Position numbers and translations under genes: made by a program. Below the pieces are notes generated by a model, which was given only the letters and a program-made list of their open reading frames with translations, searched no databases and was not told where the DNA came from. A stretch of DNA of 64,000 nucleotides from Pelobates cultripes (lineage: Eukaryota; Chordata; Amphibia; Anura; Pelobatidae). The stretch covers positions 241,916,455 through 241,980,454 of the forward strand of contig OW240917.1 in assembly GCA_933207985.1 (NCBI GenBank), given 5' to 3'. Positions 1 to 10,005 of this stretch are shown here, piece by piece (within the stretch, counting starts at the first letter, position 1; each line of letters opens with the position of its first letter).

Positions 1-125
1 GATACCTCTGCTCCCAGGGGCGCTGCACGTGTGCTAGCGTTGCCCTCAATTTGTAACTCCAAACGAACTGTGTCTCTGAGCTGCTTTACCTTGCACTAGG
101 ACGCCATCCCACCGCTTGCCACCAA
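1..125 (-). mobile_element. Leader/internal sequence of the same endogenous retrovirus-like element
   Basis: This sequence lies directly downstream, on the minus strand, of the CA end of the LTR. It starts with TTGGTGGC, a layout typical of the leader between an LTR and gag. No coding domain can be recognised in 125 bp, and the element is cut by the window edge. Confidence 0.45.
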
Positions 126-1053
126 TGTAACGGATCACCTGGCACCCCGACTGGGTACCTCCGTTAAAGGATGCTCCTAGCGCTTCCTGAGGACTCCAAG
201 TACTGCAGCAGACACCACAACCACCGAACCGGAGAAGCATATGAATCCTCTCAAGCATATGAATGCTGTAGACAGTTGAATAGGAACCATATGAATAGGT
301 TTACTCTCCTAGCAGTCAAACTGGAACAGCATACACTAAATCCTTCCCCCAATAATGAGACGACACTTCACTTTGAGGGTTAAAACAGGAACTCTCTGTA
401 CTGTCACATACAGTCTCTTTTATTCCCAATCCACAAACATAGTACAGCCCACAGGGCGTTACAAAACAACCAATCACATATCAGTTACATCCCACACATT
501 CCCTCCCCTTATCCTGAGAGGAAACTCAATTATACATACAGTTAAAACATACTTTCTACCCAACTTTCATAACTCCAAAACCATACATCACATTCACATA
601 AAATTACATATTCACAATCAATCCATTCAGGGGAACAACATATTCAAAAATGGCACAAATCAGACCAGGGGTTCAAAAGTTAGTAAAAAGTCCTTTGTGA
701 CTAAATGAAGCATGGCTTTCTGGCCCAAACCAGTTTCAGAGTCTTCTATCCTGGAGAGTAATTCAATTATCTCCCAGGATAGACACAAGACTCCATTAAG
801 CACATGGTTGCAAAAAGACACAAAACACTTTAAAATACATAAAGTCACATTTACACATAACACACAGACATTTCACATATCCCCAGATAGTTGGGATCTG
901 AGTGCACATTATTAGATGAATGGCACTCAGATCACACAAATAAGCCTTTCTGCAGGGGAAATAAACGGTTTAACCTGCAGGGCCATAGTCCAAAGGGAGC
1001 AGGCGAGCAACCAGGCTTCTCCAGTTCACAGTGGCGAGGTTGGTTTCGCCACA
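126..1053 (-). mobile_element. 5' LTR of an endogenous retrovirus-like element, antisense
   Basis: Read on the minus strand this 928-bp block starts TGTGGCGAAACC (plus end at 1053) and ends GATCCGTTACA (plus 126), the TG...CA ends expected of an LTR. It contains an AATAAA signal on the minus strand near 420. Its last part (126-240) recurs at 2762-2880, and internal blocks around 435-610 recur at 3040-3265. Immediately beyond the CA end the minus strand reads TTGGTGGCAAGCGG at 125-112, which looks like leader/primer-binding sequence. This is therefore the 5' LTR, and the internal part of the element continues out of the window at position 1. On the other side it abuts LINE sequence at 1054, so it seems to have inserted into the LINE 3' end; GTTAT at 1054-1058 would be one copy of the target duplication. 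The other copy lies outside the window and could not be checked. Confidence 0.65.
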
Positions 1054-2759
1054 GTTATGTTTTTGGAAGTATTTATCCAATTGCTGTTTAAACATCTGTA
1101 TGGACTCTGATAAAACCACCTCTTTGGGCAGATAGAGAGCTCCATATCCATATAGTTATTACTGTAAAAAAAATCCTTTTCTTTGCCTTAAATTAAATCG
1201 CCTTTCTTCCAGCCTAAATGCGTGACCTCGTGTCGTATGTATAGCCCTGTTTATGAATACATTTCCAGATAATAGTTTGTACTGGCCCCGAATATATTTT
1301 TATAATGTTATCATATCCCCTCTGAGGTGCCGTTTTTCCAAACGAAAGAGATTTAAATTTTTTAACCTTTCTTCGTAACTAAAATGCTCCATTCTTTTTA
1401 TCAATTTTGTAGCTCGTCTCTGCACTTTTTCTAGTGCCATGAAATCCTTCTTTAGAACAGGTGCCCAAAATTGCACAGCATATTCAAGGTGTGATTTATA
1501 AAGAGGCAAAATGGTATTTTCATCCTGATAATTTATGCCCCTATTTATACATGACAAAACCTTACTGGCCTTAGCAACTGCAGATTGACATTGCATATTG
1601 CTGCCTAATTTGTTGTCTATAACAATTCCCAAGTCCTTCTCGTGTGTGGTTATCCCTAATTCACTACCACTTAATAGCCCTTCAAATATTTTCCCAGTCA
1701 CAGACGTTAAGCTCACAGATCTATAATTTTTAAATATAGGAACAACATCTGCCTTCCTCCAATTCTCCGGTACAATACCTGAAACAAAATAATCTTGAAA
1801 GATTAAATACAGTTATCTAATATATCTGCCTTTTCCTGGTCTTCATTAACTAACAGACTCCTCTCTGTTTCCAGTGTACCTGCACTTTCATTTCTTGTTT
1901 TTTAGAATTGATGTACTTGAAAAATTGGGGGTTGGTTTTGCATTCTTTGGCTATTGATTTCTCATTTTCTAGTTTAGCCACTTATATAGGATCCTCTGAT
2001 TTGTCCGATTTAAATGCTTTAAATGCACTTTTCTTATTTTTAATCTCTTGTTTTACTTCTCTATTAAGCCACATTGGTTTCAATTTGTTTATTTTATACT
2101 TATTACCCAGTGGTACATACTGAGACCATGTACCTTTCTAATATTTGTTTGAATACTTTCCATTTATCCTTAGTTTTTTTTTCACTAAGGAGTTTATGCC
2201 AGTAGATATGTTGTAGAGCTGCCCTAACCTTATTGAAATTGGCTTTAAAAAAAAAAAATATATATATATATATTTACGTACACCCAACGTGCTTTTGCTT
2301 TTTTGAATTTATTAAAAAAATTACCATATTGTGATCACTATTTCTAAATGCTCTCCTATTTGAATGTTGGTCAAAAGATCAACATTGTTTGTTATAACGA
2401 GATCCAGACAACCATCCATTCTAGTTGGTGCTTGTACCAGTTGTGACATAAAGGTGTCATTTAACACATTCAAAAGCCTGATTCCCCTTGCTGAAGTACT
2501 AGTCCCTCTATCCCAATTTTTGTCCGGGTAATTAAAATCTCCAATAATTAACATGTTTCCCCGATTTGCAGCTTTCCCTATTTGCTCTAACAGCTGTTCT
2601 TCCTCATTAATATTTACATTAGGTGGTTTATAACATATCCCAATAATTGGTTTCACTTTGTTTGCCCCAAGCAGATATTTACCCATAAGGCTTCCACATT
2701 TTTCTCGTCACACTCCACATGCATAAGATTTGACTTTAATTCATGGTTGACATACCCCA
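1054..2759 (-). mobile_element. CR1-like non-LTR retrotransposon ORF2, antisense, internally deleted
   Basis: On the minus strand 2686-2321 encodes a recognisable APE-type endonuclease stretch with the motifs GICYKPPN, GDFNYPD and LVQAPTR...LDLVITN. Stretch 2160-1880 encodes the basic linker between endonuclease and reverse transcriptase. At 1770-1740 comes PENWRKADVVPIFK, an early reverse-transcriptase motif. It is followed almost at once by the late segment EKDLGIVIDNKL...LPLYKSHLEYAVQFWAP...VQRRATKLI (1690-1400). The catalytic core with the xADD motif is therefore missing. A frameshift follows near 1280, and the rest of the C-terminus reads through to about 1160. The 3' end (1071-1129) recurs at 40628-40691. 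The copy is dead. Family assignment rests on motif order recognised by eye. Confidence 0.75.
2242..2271. repeat. A-rich and (TA)n microsatellite
   Basis: A run of A followed by TATATATATA lies inside the LINE remnant. Confidence 0.8.
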
Positions 2760-2761
2760 AT

Positions 2762-3265
2762 GTAACGGATCACCTGGCACCCCGACTGGGTACCTCCGTT
2801 GAAGGATGCTACTAGCACCTCATGAGGGCTCCAAACACTCCAGCCAACACCATAACCACCGTAGACTCCTCCAGAGAGCAAGGCATGAACAAGCTCTTAC
2901 AAGAGCTTAGTAGTGATTATAGCAACGGAATATGCAGAGCATAGCAATCCCTTGTAGCAGATTCCCCTAATAAGAGACAAGACTCCAAATTGAAGGTGAA
3001 GCAGAACTGATTATTCAAACACTCTGCTTTTATGCCCATTCTACAAACATAGTACCGCCCACAGAGTTTTGAAGTACAACCAATCAATACGTACAATACA
3101 CTCAGACACTCCCATACAAAATCCTCCTCTCTGCCTGTGATATAATTACTGAACACAATGGGCTAACGTAATTATCACAGGCAGGAAAATACACAGTTTT
3201 ACACAATATTTATAACTCCAAAAGTATACATCACATTCACATAAAACTTACATTTTCAGAATCAG
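2762..3265 (-). mobile_element. Second, divergent LTR-like copy within the LINE
   Basis: Its first ~120 bp (TGTAACGGATCACCTGGCAC onward) match 126-240. Blocks such as TATACATCACATTCACATAA near 3220 match the equivalent part of the first LTR near 585. No internal leader sequence follows it, so it is a solo or partial LTR. It separates the ORF1-like (3907-3280) and ORF2-like (2758-1160) parts of the antisense LINE, but the N-terminal endonuclease segment is also missing, so deletion accompanied or followed the insertion. I could not find matching target duplications. The right boundary is approximate, because the TGTGGCGAAACC end of the first copy is not seen. Confidence 0.5.
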
Positions 3266-3269
3266 CATA

Positions 3270-3907
3270 CTCCCCCCGCCCACCCCCCCACTACTAGTTT
3301 AAAATCTCCTCCAACCTTCTAGCCATCCTATCCCCCAGCACAGCAGACCCTCATCCGTTTAGGTGCAATCCATCAGGACTATACAGGGTGTACCCAAGCG
3401 CAAAATTGGACCAGTGCTCTAAAACCCCAAAACCCTCTTTCCTGCACCTAAGACTTCAGCCACGCATTTGCTGCCGCTGTCTTTCTGCTGTAGCACGCGG
3501 CACAGGTAATATTTCTGAAAATATTACCTTGGAGGTCCTTTTCTTTAGCTTTCTTCCTAGTTCCCTGAACTCATTCTTTAGGACCTTCTATTTTCCTCTG
3601 ACTGTCATTGGTACCAATATGGACCATGACAGCTGGGTTATCCCCAGCCCCTCCCAATAATCCCTCCACTCTGTCGGCAACATGCCGGATCCGAGCACCC
3701 GGGAGACAGCAAACTGAGCCAATCAGAGTGGCAGATTAAACTATCTACCCTTCTAATGATAGAGTCCTCTACCACCACAACCTGTCTAGCCTTCCTTACC
3801 CTCTCAACCCCACCCGTACTAGAGGGGCTGTTCCCACGACTGTTAGAAGAAACAGCTTCCTGCAGTACAGCTACTCCTGAGCTGATGCTCCCAACATCTT
3901 CACTCAA
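3270..3907 (-). mobile_element. CR1-like LINE ORF1 remnant with SGNH-esterase-like segment, antisense
   Basis: The minus strand from 3907 encodes 89 residues containing VVVEDSIIRR, which resembles the VVVGDS... entry block of the esterase-like domain in ORF1 of CR1-type elements. Here the normal GDS reads EDS. After stop codons at about 3638 the reading continues in other frames. Near 3385-3290 a frame reads DGLHLNG and LGDRMARRLEEILN, which resembles the end of that domain. Stops and frameshifts make it a pseudogene. The match is from memory of the family, not a search. Confidence 0.55.
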
Positions 3908-4407
3908 ATGGGCAAATCTGCACTAGCTAAACCTTTCTTCTTCCCTCCCCCCCGCTTCGTTACTCATCTATGTGCCTGTAGGGATACGTTTTTCTTAAAA
4001 ACATACATTTCCTTTCAAAACTTGATAAAAAAAATACATTATTTTAAAGCGGTTTTGCCATGCCTAAATGAAAAATATGTATTTTGTATAGCATGGTATT
4101 TACACAATAGTTGTAAGGTTTGCAGTAGCCCTTTAAGTCTTTATTTAATAAAGTAAAGAAACAAGAAACAGTAAACTTAGTTTTTTTTGCTTTGCTACAA
4201 TCATATGTCCGGCCTTATGCATAAACACAATCTCTCCTCACTATTCATAAACACTTGTTGTGATTGGGGCAGGGGCGTATTAGCTGCGAGGCAAACAAGG
4301 CATTTGCCTTGGGCGGCATTTTTCAGGGGGCGGCAAAAAACGCCGCCCCCCAAATGCCCAAGGCAAATGTCTTGTTAGCCTCGCGGCTAACAGACATTCT
4401 GGGCGCT

Positions 4408-4606
4408 GGGCGGGCGGACGGCCGGCGAGGGAGCTCTTCCCCTGAGCGCTCTGCTCAGCTCCCTCGCGCGCCGCCAGCAGAGTGAGGCTGGGAGCCGGGT
4501 TGATGGCGTCATATTCCGGCTCCCAGCCTCACTCTGCTGGCGGCGCGCGAGGGAGCTGAGCAGAGCGCTCAGGGGAAGAGCTCCCTCGCCGGCCGCTCGC
4601 CCGCCC
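4408..4606. repeat. 91-bp GC-rich inverted repeat (hairpin) inside the hAT element
   Basis: Left arm 4408-4498 and right arm 4516-4606 are reverse complements with only about two mismatches, separated by 17 nt. The arms are very GC-rich. Short open frames in this block are by-products of the hairpin. Confidence 0.92.
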
Positions 4607-4706
4607 TGCAGCCACTGGACCCCAGGGAGAGGAAGAACCCCCCCCAGCATTACCAAAGGTAAGGAGGCTGGGGGGGGGTTAAATAAAAAAAAACTAAAAA
4701 AAACAC

Positions 4707-5060
4707 TAGTGTGTGTGTGGATGTCTGTTAGTGTTAGTGTGTGTTTGTATGTTAGTGTGTGTCTGTTAGTGTGTGTCTGTTAGTGTGTGTATGTTAGTGT
4801 GTGTATGTTAGTGTTAGTGTGTGTGTCTGTTAGTGTTAGTGTGTATGTTAATGTTAGTGTATGTATGTTAGTGTTATGTCTGTTAGTGTGGATGTCTGTT
4901 AGTGTGGATGTCTGTTAGTGTGGATGTCTGTTAGTGTGTGTGTTTGCCTGTGAGTGTGTGTGTCTGTTAGTGAGTGTGTGAGTGTGTGTCTGTTAGTGAG
5001 TGTGTGTTTCTGTTAGCTAGTGAATGCGTATCTGTCAGTGAATGTGTGTGTGTGTATTTA
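4707..5060. repeat. GTGTGTNTGTTAGT microsatellite
   Basis: Degenerate short tandem repeats of the type TGTCTGTTAGTGTG fill this part of the hAT element. Confidence 0.9.
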
Positions 5061-5577
5061 GAAGGCGGAGCAGGGGGGAAGGTTGGGTGGCGGTTGCGCG
5101 GATGGGGGTGGCGCGGGGGGGTGCCTGAGTTTTGTCCTGCCTAGGGCAGCACAAAACCAGGATACACCACTGGATTGGGGAGGTGCATAAAGGATACATA
5201 ACAATTAAATAATTGAATTTTTTTAGAGCCTATTTCAGCTTGAGGACCCTAATGGCTATCTGACATCCATTAGTAGTCGATAATATTGCAAAATGTAAAC
5301 AGTGTAACTTCTCAAAAACAGCACAGTTTTCTTTTTCAAGGCTAAAGGGGCAGCGACTATGTTCTAAAATCACTTCATTAAGTTAAAGTGATTTTGGTGT
5401 TTAGGTCATTCCTTTTAATGACTAATTTCTGCAATCCTTGCTCCACCTACCCTGGCTGTCAATCACATAGCTGATCCTCATACCTCTTGAAAATACATAT
5501 TTATGCATTTGTACCTTATCTTCATTAAAGAACTTCTTTGCTATTCAGTAAAGTGAGATTTCAAAGTGAATTTCAAA

Positions 5578-5935
5578 TTTAAAGGACCACTCTAGGCACC
5601 CAGACCACTTCAGCTTAATGAAGTTGTCTGGGTGCCAGGTCCCTCTAGGATTAACCCATTTTTTTAATAAACTGCTATGTTTATAAAAGGGTTAATCCAG
5701 CCCTCAAAGCCTCTAGTGGCTGTCTCATTGACAGCCGCTAGAGGCGCTCGCGTGATTCTCACTGTGAAAATAGTCAGAAAGAATCTGACTATTCTTTCTA
5801 CGTTAAGTCCGACCATTCTAAGGACTGGTAATACTAGTTGACTTGATTCTGCGTATTGGGCCATTACCCCCCCCTGACAGTAGAGGGTTAATGCTTCACC
5901 CCAATTAACCATCCTTTAGGATGTATGTTTAAATA
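5578..5935. mobile_element. TTAA-type MITE (copy similar to 49665-50090)
   Basis: It begins AAAGGACCACTCTAGGCACC, followed by the short self-complementary block CCAGACCACTTCAGCTTAAT. A central block (TTAATCCAGCC...GCCTCTAGTGGCTGTCTCATT) is shared with 49770-49830. It is a non-coding dispersed element with an approximate right end. Confidence 0.6.
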
Positions 5936-6462
5936 TCCCAGTAGTACGCACGCATATAATGCCTAAATGTGTAATATATAAATATAGATTTTTTTGCTCT
6001 CGTTTTCCCCTCTTCTCACATAATGTGAGGAACTGACTCTGCTGCTAAATATCTTCCTTACCAATACACCAGCCTGTCTTTTGCAAATTTATCTGAGATC
6101 TGATAACCTTGACTCTACAAGCAATGATATCAGTGACAACTCTCGTCAGCTGTGTCTGGTCAGTTGTCTGGTTCTTTCCTATATAAGCCACTTTCTGTCT
6201 CTGTACCTTTGCCAGATTATTGTGGTTCATGTACTCTCTAATCCAGCGTGTTCCTGTTTCTCCTACCTGTTGCTGAATTTGGACCGTTTTGACTTTGCTG
6301 CTTCTCCTTCCCACTGACCTCGGCTTGCCTCACTACGATTATCATCTTTCTGTTCCAGTCTCCCATCTCTGCTCAAAACCAGAAGGAGCTCAACCACCTG
6401 GGTAACGAGTGGCTACCTCTGGCAGAAAACATTGCTGATCTGGCTACTGGACTCCAAAACTT

Positions 6463-6665
6463 TATCATTACACACAGATTCACACAATGCATCCCTTACA
6501 CACAACCAGAAACACACAATACATCCCTTATACACAAATACACACTGCTTCCACTACACACAAACACACTGCGTCTTCTACACAAACTGGTATCCCTATA
6601 CACTACATACCATAAGCACACACATTAGATCCTCTACAATAACACATAACACATCCCCTACACAC
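6463..6665. repeat. Degenerate CA-rich tandem repeat
   Basis: ACACA-rich units with interspersed ATCCCTTACACACA form a degenerate array. It contains no gene. Confidence 0.65.
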
Positions 6666-6846
6666 TCCACTCCCTGTGAGCGAACTCATGGGTGGGTGGA
6701 ACTTATGAGTGGGCCTTATGGGTATACTCACCGTCAGGCCCTGGGGCCCAGACCTTGAGCTGTGTAAGGGGCCCCCAAAAAATTGAGCTGCTTCCAATTC
6801 TCCCAGAACATTGAATTTTGTGACCACAGTTGCAAACAGCCTCACA

Positions 6847-7072
6847 TTAAAGGGACACTATAGTCCCAAGAACCACTTCAGCTTAATGAAGTGGTTCTGT
6901 TGTCTATAGCTGGTCCCTGCAGGCTTTTTAATGTAAACACACACTGTGTGCAGCACTGGCATTAGTTCATATGGCAGATCATATGGGTGGGGCATTGTGA
7001 CGTCACATGAGGGGGCGGCAAATTTTTCTTTTGCCTAGGGCGGCAAAAATCCTTGCACCGGCTCTGATCCTG
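6847..7072. mobile_element. Truncated TTAA-type MITE followed by hAT-like fragment
   Basis: TTAA at 6847 is followed by AGGGACACTATAGTCCC and CAGCTTAATGAAGTGGTT, the start of the fold-back MITE family seen elsewhere. After about 6975 the sequence changes to GGGGGCGGCAAA...GCCTAGGGCGGCAAAAATCC, which resembles the interior of the hAT element at 4270. Confidence 0.5.
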
Positions 7073-7412
7073 GGCAGGTGCACCAGTCTACTGGTGACCC
7101 ACAGGAGGGGAGTGCACTGATTGCACAGCACTCTCCTCCTACCCACACCCGTCTATACTGCAGAGCAAGTGCCCTCTGCCCCTAATTTACAGTGGCTCAC
7201 ACTCACAGCAAGCAGTGCCTGGAGCCCTTTGCAGAGACGGGAACAAAGAGGTTCTGCGGCAGCTGGCCGTCCTGCAAGCATTACATTAACCAGCTGTTCC
7301 CCATGCAGCCACAGATGCCGCTGTGCTTGGAGAATGTGATTAATCTTCACTTCCTCCCAGCCTACAGAGCAGCGCATGGGAGAGAGAGGAGGAGGTGGGC
7401 ATGGATGGTGAA
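7073..7412. other. Stretch without recognised gene
   Basis: Short overlapping open frames occur on both strands, but none has a recognisable domain, splice context or codon bias. I see nothing I can assign. Confidence 0.5.
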
Positions 7413-7417
7413 CTGAT

Positions 7418-8013
7418 TGTCAGGGTCTTACCTGAGTTGGGAGTCTGTAGCGCAGATATGATGCTCACCCTTGCAGATAGCCACAGGCCGAGGTGGTCAG
7501 GTAAGAATTCACCTGGCCTGTGGGTCTGTGCAGGATGCAGTACCAATACGCAGGACAGGCAAGGACTGAACCAGCAGGATGGTCGAGGGATAGCCGAGGT
7601 CAAAGGATGCCAGAGGACAGGAACAACGAGGAGTAGCCGAAGTCAAGGGATGCCAGAAGTCAGAATAAACGAGTCAGGAAGCCGGGGTCAATAATGCAAA
7701 GCGATGAAACAGGAACACTGGAACAAACAGGATCAAAGACTTGACACTGAGCACAGGGCGAGGCTGGGTTTATATACCCTGCTGATGACTGATCAGAGTC
7801 AGGTGAAACACAGCCAAGTCAAGGTGCAGCCCCCGGAGTAGTAGCCATGTCAGGATGAACAGGACTGGAATCAGTCTTCACTGTAAATAGCTGCTGTGGC
7901 TCAGAGGTAGAAAGCAGGACCAGGACTGAGAAGATCCCCGGTTCAAGTCCCCTGTTGGGAACTCCAAGAGCGACCACGTCTTGCCGTCTGTCTATCAGGT
8001 GAGAACCGTGACA
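7418..8013. mobile_element. Solo LTR with perfect 5-bp target duplication
   Basis: The 596-bp block begins TGTCAGGGTC and ends GAACCGTGACA, giving TGTCA/TGACA inverted ends. CTGAT flanks it at 7413-7417 and 8014-8018. These are the marks of an LTR retrotransposon reduced to a solo LTR by LTR-LTR recombination. A TATA-like TTTATATA lies at 7769-7776 on the plus strand. Near its 3' end is a tRNA-like block (7891-7965). No coding sequence is present. A 5-bp duplication fits Gypsy-type or some retroviral integrases; the class is inferred. Confidence 0.85.
7891..7965 (+). other. tRNA-like A-box/B-box pair inside the solo LTR
   Basis: TGGCTCAGAGGTAG at 7897-7910 resembles a pol III A box, and GGTTCAAGTCC at 7940-7950 is an almost ideal B box. 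They are 32 nt apart, normal tRNA spacing. The arms do not fold into a convincing cloverleaf (D and T stems are imperfect), so I do not call a functional tRNA. Confidence 0.45.
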
Positions 8014-8084
8014 CTGATTTGGTGGTGCAATGGGCCACTTGACTGGTTTTGCCCCCCAGGCCTAAGGCTGCCAGCCCTCCCCTG

Positions 8085-8279
8085 CCCACACCTTATTATA
8101 TATCATTTTGTTCAGGTGAAACCCTAGGGCATTAGAGCCCACCTGTTGTAGGCGGCATAGCACTCCCTAAAGATCAGTACCCCCAAACCTCGATACTCAC
8201 CCTCCGTGTCGATTGCGATCAGGGGAACTTCCTGACATTTTGTTTCACCTGAACAAAATTATATATAATAAGGTGTGGG
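8085..8279. mobile_element. Short MITE-like element with 38-bp inverted ends
   Basis: CCCACACCTTATTATATATC... at 8085-8122 is the reverse complement of 8242-8279 with one mismatch. The 119-bp interior is non-coding. I could not define target duplications with confidence. Confidence 0.7.
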
Positions 8280-8284
8280 TACAT

Positions 8285-8394
8285 TTAAAGGGACACTATA
8301 GTCACCCAGACCATTTTATCTTATTGTAGTGGCCAGGGTGCAGTGTCCCTGTCACACTTAGTCCTCAATGTAAAACATTGCAGTTTAAAAAAAA
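8285..8394. mobile_element. Truncated TTAA-type MITE
   Basis: TTAA is followed by AGGGACACTATAGTCACCCA, the conserved end of the fold-back family. The second end is missing; unrelated repeat sequence containing GCGAAACGCGT follows at about 8400-8740. Confidence 0.55.
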
Positions 8395-8399
8395 ACTGA

Positions 8400-8740
8400 A
8401 CGGTCAGAGGAAGCCTGTGGAGGCGGGCGAAACGCGTCACACACACGTCACGAGAGAGGCGGACCCGGAAGTGACCATGTGATCAGGACGGATGAAACCA
8501 GGAAGTGACTTTCTGTTTGCTGTTTTACATGCTTTTATGTGGGTAGCTATGTCAGCATAACCCACCACTCGCAAAGTAAGAGTTTTTAACAGTTTTAAAT
8601 AATAAACTGTATTTGATACTATTCAATTGGAGGTCCTGTCTCTATCTATCCTATATAGCACAGTACCAACAGTTTCCAGTGAGTACACCACTTGGAGTTC
8701 TATCAGTGTGGGAATCTTCCCTCTCAAATGGAGCACTGCA
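8400..8740. repeat. Dispersed repeat containing GGGCGAAACGCGT
   Basis: The non-coding block includes GGCGGGCGAAACGCGTCAC, a motif I associate with dispersed repeats in frog genomes. There is no open frame of note. The family assignment is a recollection only. Confidence 0.35.
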
Positions 8741-8809
8741 AACCCAGAGCCAGGGGTAATAGGGCTCTGGTAAATATCAGTTTAGCATGCTTTTTTGGTA
8801 ACTATTTAA

Positions 8810-9300
8810 GTGTGTATGTGTGTATCTGTCACTGAGAGTGTGTGTCTGTCAGTGTGTGTATGCGTGCGTCAGTGTGTGTATGCGTGTTTCAGCATGTGTA
8901 TCCATGCCTGTCATTGTGTGTATGCATGTCTGTCACTGAGACTATGTGTCTGTCAGTGAATGTGTATGTCTGTTAGTGTGTGTCTTTCAGCTAGTGTATG
9001 TGTCTGTCAATCAGTGTGTGTCTGACACTGAGTGTATATATGTCTGTCAGTGAGTGTTGTATATTTGTGTTTGTCAGTGTGTATCTGTCAGTGAGTGTGT
9101 GTGTGTGTCTGACACTGAGTGAGTGTGCATCTGTCAGTGAGTGTGTATGCATTTCTGTCAGTAAGTGTGTCTTGTCAGTGAATGTATGTGGCTGTCGGTG
9201 AATGCGTGTCTGTCAGTGAATGTGAGTGAGTGTAACTGTGAATGAGTGTGTGCGTATGTCTGTGAATGTGTATGTTTCAGTGAAAGTGTGTGTTGGTTAA
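8810..9300. repeat. TGTGTCTGTCAGTG microsatellite
   Basis: Degenerate units of TGTNTGTCAGTGAGTGTG run for almost 500 bp. They resemble the tandem part of the hAT element at 4707-5060. Together with the shared end at 9806-9834 this suggests an enlarged, 5'-truncated second copy. Confidence 0.85.
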
Positions 9301-9805
9301 ACATTGCGTGTGACAATGAATGTGTATCTAATTAAAAATTAATAAAGGCATTTTTGCCGAAACGTTGGGGGTGTTTTTGTGACTGACTCTGTCCCTGCTT
9401 CTCACTAGGTCTGGTATGCTTATTGTTATATATATATTTGTATATTTATGTCTATGTTTGTGGGGTTGGATTAGACCGTTATTTCTTTTCTCTATTTTTT
9501 GTATATTGAGAGTCTGTTATTCATATAAGACGCTTTTGGCGTACATACATATATATTCAGAATTTTTCTGATCATTGCTGTATAGCGTGATATGATCCTA
9601 TATTTTGGATCTTTATGTTATGTGATATTTTTATAGAGTATACCCACTTAATAAAGATTGTTTTATTACTATTGATGGTTCTGCTCCTTACTCCATTGTT
9701 ATTTAATGAATGTGTACCTGTCAGTGCATGCATCAGTGAGGGCGTGTCTGTCAGGAAGAGAAATTTGCAAGGGGGGAGAGGGGTGCCCGAGTTTTGTTAC
9801 GCTTA

Positions 9806-9834
9806 GAGCAGCACAAAACCAGAATACACCACTG
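9806..9834. mobile_element. End fragment of a second hAT-type element
   Basis: GCAGCACAAAACCAG followed by ATACACCACTG matches the right end of the element at 4270-5172. The other end was not found. Confidence 0.6.
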
Positions 9835-9898
9835 GAAATACAGATTTGTATTCCTAGCATTATAGAAGCCCTTTAATGTAAAAGAGGCAAATTATAGA

Positions 9899-10005
9899 TT
9901 GTGATGGAGCTCCCTGTACCCCTGGCTGGGTACCTTCGCCCAGGAGCGCTTCCTAGCTGGAACAGGGGACAAACTGCAGCACTTCTGCCCACAGTCGCTG
10001 TGGCT
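9899..10005. repeat. LTR-like fragment next to the 48-bp array
   Basis: TGATGGAGCTCCCTGTACCC...TGGGTACCTTCGCCC has the same layout as the LTR copies at 126 and 2762 (TGTAACGGATCACCTGGCAC...TGGGTACCTCCG). The 48-bp array may have grown inside or beside such an LTR. This is inference. Confidence 0.35.

Larger units (their letters stand above)
4270..5172. mobile_element. hAT-type non-autonomous element with perfect 8-bp target duplications
   Basis: The element starts CAGGGGCGTAT and ends ATACACCACTG, imperfect terminal inverted repeats (9 of 11 match) of the CAGNGGCGTA hAT type. It is flanked on both sides by GATTGGGG (4262-4269 and 5173-5180), an 8-bp duplication diagnostic of hAT transposition. 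Inside are a GC-rich 91-bp inverted repeat (4408-4606) and a TGT(C/T)TGTTAGTG-type microsatellite (4707-5060). No transposase is encoded. The end segment (GCAGCACAAAACCAG...ACACCACTG) recurs at 9806-9834, so a second, truncated copy exists in the window. Confidence 0.88.

Noticed and set aside
4387..4656. Open frames of 73-89 codons on opposite strands in GC-rich DNA
   Set aside because: They lie in the 91-bp hairpin of the hAT element; GC-rich inverted repeats give mirror-image frames.
7891..7965. Functional tRNA gene
   Set aside because: A and B boxes are present but the acceptor, D and T stems do not pair well, and it lies within an LTR.
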